From Liolophura sinensis (Eukaryota; Mollusca; Polyplacophora; Chitonida; Chitonidae), in NCBI RefSeq assembly GCF_032854445.1, contig NC_088301.1:8368281-8428280 (forward strand): a DNA stretch of 60,000 nucleotides, in the 5' to 3' direction. Under the pieces are notes generated by a model, which was not told the origin of the DNA, made no database searches, and was given only the letters and a program-made list of their open reading frames with translations. Of this stretch, positions 54,603 to 60,000 are shown in pieces (positions within the stretch are counted from its first letter, which is position 1; each line of letters starts with the position of its first letter). The position numbers were made by a program, and so were the translations under genes.

Positions 54603-57600
54603 TGTTACTTCTTTCAGTGGAATTTAGATGTTGAGTTCTATTTATTCAGTGTGCAACGTTTCGCTATAGGTGATAATACTGTTATTAAGCACGGTATTAA
54701 CGGCATTAGTACCTATATCGAAACGTCTCTCAATGTAGTAACAGAAGTTGTTAGCCATTTGTTCGTTTTGTGATGGTGTTGTTGTTGTCACCCGCACTTA
54801 ATTTAAAAGACACCAAACATGACGCTCAAATTGGTCACAGTATACTGACGGCGGAAGGACCAGTATTTGGTCTACCCCTTTTTGATGGCATCAACATTTC
54901 CTTGGATACAGTGCTAAAGTTGAATGTGTGAGTAATTCAACATTATATTTCCATTGCTAGATTGGGCACGATGTACTGAAAGATGCATGCTAGAGAACTG
55001 ATCTGATAAGGCTCATATGTTGGTGAGATGCATCAAATTTTTTGTAGCGGTACTGCTTCTTTGTACCAAGATAAAAATGTCTGAAGTTTGAGTTTGTCAT
55101 TGACAGAACTGAAGGCCTGTTGTGCAGGCTTACTTCTCCCCCACCCGCCAACTACCCCTTCTGGATCTTTTCACGAAGGTTAAATGCTATGAGAAATGTT
55201 GGCAGTAGCAAGTTGAAGTTCTTATAGACTGTAGAGATGTATAGGCCTACAAGCTAGACGTACACGTTTTGAGGTGAATTTGGGAGATTTACAACACATG
55301 AATGATATATATGGAGAAAACCTGCAATGCAATCATGTTACCTATGGCATTCTACCGATCAGCCATGGCAGAAGAGTGTGAAATGTACACTCGAGCTTTG
55401 TTCCCTGTTATTTCCTACACCCAACGGCCTTTGGCACACTGTGTGCAGTGCGTGTTTTCTCCTTATTATTCTATACAATTGATAGACTGGATTTTACACA
55501 CAAAACACTAGCTACTTATGCCATGGGCTGGTGACGTCAACGAAACATATGTCAATAATTTAGTAAGCCTTGGTTTTCTAATTTGTTGCATGGAGCTTAA
55601 ATTTCATTCGTACTAATCCCGAATGGCAACACTAGAAATTTACTCTGAAATAAATTTTACAGATGTGATAAAAAGCGGAGGTTTTCTGATTGGTCCGACA
55701 GATATTTACTTTCATGACCCACTCTTCATGTGCTCCAATCAATGGATACGCTTCATGGGTACCTTAAGAGCAACGTCTTCAGTAAGTTTCTGGAAATGGA
55801 GCTCTTGTGAAGATGTCTGTACTGGGCTTAGCTGTAGTCTTATATTATATTCTTATATAAACCAGGATTCTGCTGGTGTTATACGCATCCCCGGGGCCTG
55901 GTACATTATCCGCTTGTGATTGTGTTTTAAATGTGACGACAACAAAAACACTGGGGTCAATTCTAGACCATTGACGCCTAATAAACTGCCATTAACATCA
56001 GCATTTTTGTTACTTAGTTCTGCGTGAGCCATGGTGCGTGGAATGTGAACGGTTAGAATAAAACCCTAATTGAGGTAAATTGACAACAGGCCTGATTTTC
56101 AGACGTGTACATTTGCCGACTATTACACTTTCGTTGCTGTTATGGTTTTACTCTCCACGATGGAGTCTTTTACTTCAATAATAGTTATGCTCGACTTTAA
56201 ACATGACGTTTCGCCTTTAATGCTATTAAAATGTGAATGGCTTTTGGGATGAAAATCTGTATCCAGAAGATATGCTATATGATATGTGAAATCGTCTTCA
56301 GACTACTATTGGCGTAAGGATGCAGGCCGAGCTCTTTATTGTCACTATACTGTAACCAAGTGGGCCACATTCTCTGCTGTGATCGGTGTGACCTTCCGCT
56401 GAGACAGTACAATGTCTGTTACTATGACGGTTTCTGGAATCGGTCTAATATAGGTAGGCCCATACACAATCCCGATATTATGAAAACAATGTTGAAAATG
56501 CACATTCAAAGATGCAAATGAACACATACACAAACAGATGAGCAGGAGTAGAGGAACCGTTTTGAACAACTTTCCTTACGCTGAAAACAGCATTTTTGGT
56601 ATTTGTGTATCTGAAAAAAAAATACGGGGAGTCGATTTGGTAGGACAGATTCTGGTAGATTCAAGCAGCATGTTGCGTTGCTCAAGCAGTGATCTTTGGC
56701 ACTGGTTGTCTAAATCTACGTTGCACATTAACAAATAAAAAAAACTCCGTTGTCAAATAAGACATCTGTCCAAAGGATTCCTGGAAACTCTGCAGAGTTG
56801 ATTTGCCTCATCTCTGTACCAAGGCAAGCATTGGCTGGATTGTCACGTAGTATTGATTCCAGCTGCAATCTTGTTTCCGACGTGATCTATAGAATGATTA
56901 CTTTTTCCTTATTTGGAGATCAAAACACACCCAGGTATATCGCTGCAATGTTGCTATTTATAACTGAGTAAAAACGGTTTATTACCTGGTCAAGAAAATG
57001 GTGGGAAGTCTTTACGGTTGCAGTAAGTACATCGTTGTTAAGATGGCCGCTGCACCGAGATGTCATGAAGGTCACACTGACATTGTGTCCTGATTTGTGT
57101 CATAAGTCCCTTGCGCTATACAAAATGAGAAAAGAAAAGATATCTGTAAACAGCTACGTGACAATGCATGCCTTCCCAGAGTAAAAACTTGTCGCACTAT
57201 ATGGTTAAACAAGCCTGCAAATACCATGAAAAAACAACAACAAAAAAGCGCAACAGAAATAACAGTTACTTCGCCACTGAATTACTTGTAGTTTATTTGT
57301 CAACAGTTAACTTATTACGGTTGAGGGTGCCCCACAAATTGTGTCCTTGTACAACAATCCAGTTTTTTGTGAACTGTTGTAACCTTGAAGATTTACAACT
57401 ACATAGGCTCTTTAACTTTGTGCACGATCTTGTAGGGAACACATTGTATGGGATTTGCTAATCTAGTCCAGCGCCAATCAAATGGCTAGCTGGACGTTTC
57501 GCTGGGCAAACTTCTTGGTCATCGATGTGAAGTGCAAAAGAGATAATGACGGATCGATCAGCTCGCCCTTGTCCACGCCTGTTTAGTTCAGGTATGCTAG

Positions 57601-57839
57601 CTTGACCGCCCTGTAAAACAAGAGGTCAGTTCAGCTTGACCACGATAGAAGTCACTGACCAAGTCGTTCAACAACGACAACATCCACAAAGCCCTGTAGA
57701 TCTATGATGGCCGAAAAGTGAACAATCACAAGTCAGTCCACTGTCGTTCTGTAGCGTACAATGTAATAATAAATTTGTATTTTAACATTTAACTGCCTTT
57801 TCCTGTATATAAACAGTTGTCTTCTCACTGTCAATTTAC
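54603..57839. other. No gene recognised (3.2 kb)
   Basis: The ATG-initiated frame 55623-55919 (98 codons) and those at 54576-54773, 55302-55511 and 56750-56971 match no known family. An ATGGCCGC word lies at 57043. 57440-57730 has slightly higher GC content, and its nature is unclear. No SINE bodies seen. Confidence 0.5.
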
Positions 57840-58125
57840 AGCCAATATCTAACGCGATTACATCGGCAAGATATTATAAAATATAATATCCTCTCATGTT
57901 GTTTTGCAGCCAGAGTCCTGCAAAAGTGTAAATGCCAATCCATTATACACCAACATGATGTGCGGTTACAGCTAAAATAGGCGTCTACCATCGATGGTGT
58001 GCCAATTCCATAAACCTACAGCTGATATTTGTATTTGTATAATATTTTTGGTAGGCGTATTCCATTTGTCTTGGTAAATTATTTACAGTACTTGTTTCTA
58101 TCGTAAAAAACGTCGTAAACGCAGA
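57840..58125. repeat. Diverged interspersed repeat, copy 2
   Basis: Partner of 47840-48170 (see that entry): atgatgtgcggttacagcta, ccatcgatggtgtgccaatt ccataaacctac and tacagtacttgtttctatcg taaaa are colinear with it. The family is unknown to me. Confidence 0.6.
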
Positions 58126-58979
58126 GATTTTGTACAGTTTACCAATTCTTAAGGTAGGTTGCCTGGGTGATGTATTTCGTCAATGGGTTAAAATGGCAAG
58201 AAATTTCTCGTTTGGCCCACAGCTAATAAATAAATAGTAAAATAAACACCGCAACTTCGCTGATATTGCCTTAACAACTAAGGAGTTTTGATCTCAAAAT
58301 TACAGCCATAGTTACTAAAGTCACCTTTTACCTCTTCATCCCTGTCGAATTACCCAGTTCGTGTAAATATTTATGTAATTGCCTTTCTTTTGTATTTTCA
58401 CATCGTAAACACACGCACATTTCACTTCTTGACAAGAAAAAACATCAAAAATTTCAAAAAAACTCTAGAAGATGGATCGTTAAACTGTATTTTCTCACTG
58501 AATTAAATGCAGTTAAATGCCTCACAAAAATGTCAAAAGACATGACAAAATTTATCCTACGCCTGTATGTCTGAATAAAATTCTTTTGAGATTTCCTCAT
58601 GCAGTGGTTGACAATGCACAAAAAGAGTGATTTTTTTAAAAAGCTGGGTATAGTTTTATGGGTGGAGGAATCCGGAAAGCCCGGGTAGATCACCAACAGT
58701 TTTCGGTTACTCATCATTATTTGTCTGTTATGTTTGTTTGCATGGTATAACGATTTGTCTGTAGCAGCCAGATGGTTTTGGAACCTAGTTACACGGTGTT
58801 AACAGAACGTTTGCTAACGTGCACGAGGCAGATTTGCCGGTTTTCATGTCAACATGAAAAGAATTAAAAGACACGAACATGAAACATACTTCATTTTATT
58901 AAAATTTTAATATAAATCACAAAATGAACACAAATGCTTCATCGTCTCAGTCCATACATTTTGCATTTATTTTATTTAT
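58126..58979. other. No gene recognised
   Basis: AT-rich; a minus frame at 58454-58717 matches nothing. A scrap reading ggtggaggaatccggaaagc at about 58662 may be SINE-A-related. Confidence 0.5.
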
Positions 58980-59163
58980 TTCTTTGATTGATGTTTTTTT
59001 ACGCCGTACTCAAGACTATTTCACTTATACGACGGCGGCCAGCATTATGGGAGGAAACCCGGCAGAGGTCGGGTGTATCATACGACCATCCACAGGCTGC
59101 TTACAGACCTTCAGGCCTTCCCACATACGACTGACATGAGCTGGATTTGAACTCACGGAGACT
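58980..59163 (-). mobile_element. SINE-A, body and 3' end with A-rich tail
   Basis: On the minus strand it begins near the B box (gagttcaaatccagctcatg), continues cgtatgtgggaaggcctgaa, gatggtcgtatgatacaccc and gccgccgtcgtataagtgaa, and ends cttgagtacggcgtaaaaaa with AAATAAATAAAATAAA. The A-box end is missing. A small repeat (aaggtctg/aaggcctg) distinguishes it from the reference copy. The frame 58924-59139 is a by-product. Confidence 0.85.
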
Positions 59164-60000
59164 ACATTTTGCAATCATTAGGAATTTAATATGCAAGGAG
59201 AATTCCAGACTAACTAATGAAAAGCATGTATAAAAGGTTCATAAAATTCAATAATGTAGGGTACAATGCGGTATTTAAAGTCCTGTGGAAGAGCAGTTTT
59301 CTTTCCTGGCATTCTAGTTTCACCCATCATTAAACCTGATAGTTATTGTGACGCTGGTAAATCTTATTGAAACTAACGAATAATTATAGTGAAGCACAAA
59401 TGGTGCACCTAAAGCTGACGTCCATTTTTATGATGTTAAACCGTATTGAAATAAACAAATAATTATAGTCTAGCCCCAGTGTTGCCATTCCGGGTATTAC
59501 CTTTGCCTGACATTTTCATGTCATTTTCTAGTTTGGATTCTCTTGAGACCTTGACGGAGAAGCTGTAAATTCTCAATCGCACTCTCCAGTAAACAATGTA
59601 AAAGCTAAAACCATCTGGTTTGGTCTTCATGGAAAGGTCACTTCTGTCATGGAAGTAGGTTTATGTATTAATTATGGAAGCGCAGTTGAACAAAAACCAT
59701 CTCCCGCAGCGCATCTAGAAATTATAATCGGTGGCTAAAACCTTTCTTTATGTGATAACCGTTTGTACATAACTATGAGTTAAAATTGTGTCATCTATGC
59801 ATGTAAATCATAAACCGTTAAACCAAATTTTCCCGAAACTAGGTGACGTTTGCAGTGCTTTGCGCTATGCCTATATTAGGAACACATATTTCTAGGGAAA
59901 ATCGCATGAATAATACAGTGTTTTAATGGACGACTGTTGCCGCGACGGCAACAACCATTTCAACAAGATCCAAAATATATGGGAAAACGAGTGAAACTTA
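59164..60000. other. No gene recognised
   Basis: AT-rich, no long frames. The word aaataattatagt recurs at about 59378 and 59458. Nothing else seen. Confidence 0.55.

Overview
This is a gene-poor, repeat-rich piece of animal nuclear DNA. No complete protein-coding gene can be supported. The evidence for a metazoan, most likely a marine mollusc, is: AT-rich sequence with stop codons in every frame; many tRNA-derived SINE copies whose 3' bodies resemble repeats I associate with mollusc genomes; several minisatellite arrays; and a decayed LTR retrotransposon of a Ty3/gypsy lineage known from fish and invertebrates. The organism is an inference; nothing here fixes the species.

Layout. 0-10.5 kb: unique-looking DNA with simple repeats, five SINE-A fragments (one 5'-truncated with a clear 13-bp target-site duplication), a 21-bp minisatellite at 7.7-8.1 kb and a near full-length SINE-B at 8.9-9.2 kb. 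10.5-14.8 kb: the main object of interest, a broken LTR retrotransposon in which RT 3' part/RNase H, polypurine tract and a partial LTR precede protease, integrase and the RT 5' part. The two outer ends are adjacent points of the reverse transcriptase, so the copy looks circularly permuted. About 340 bp downstream lies a solo LTR of the same family in the opposite orientation. 15.7-18.4 kb: two diverged direct copies of a ~500-bp segment flank a 35-bp satellite and a SINE-A. 18.5-26.9 kb: a candidate minus-strand first exon with an upstream TATA box, more SINEs and unrecognised open frames.

26.9-33.3 kb is dominated by satellites: a 38-bp array (~21 units) and a 39-bp array (~73 units plus a diverged edge) with 16-mer and 15-mer higher-order periods, interrupted by a SINE-A with a 9-bp duplication. 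33.3-60 kb holds scattered SINEs (including the reference full-length SINE-A at 40.46-40.72 kb with a 15-bp target-site duplication), short minisatellites (31 bp x3, 16 bp, 21 bp, 31 bp, 64 bp), a candidate plus-strand first coding exon at 38.75 kb, and a diverged repeat pair at 47.9 and 58.0 kb.

The retrotransposon copy is dead (deletions, frameshifts, a changed RT catalytic residue). The SINEs would depend on a LINE machinery that is not visible here. The candidate exons could be the 5' ends of genes with long introns whose other exons I cannot find. All coordinates and alignments were made by eye.
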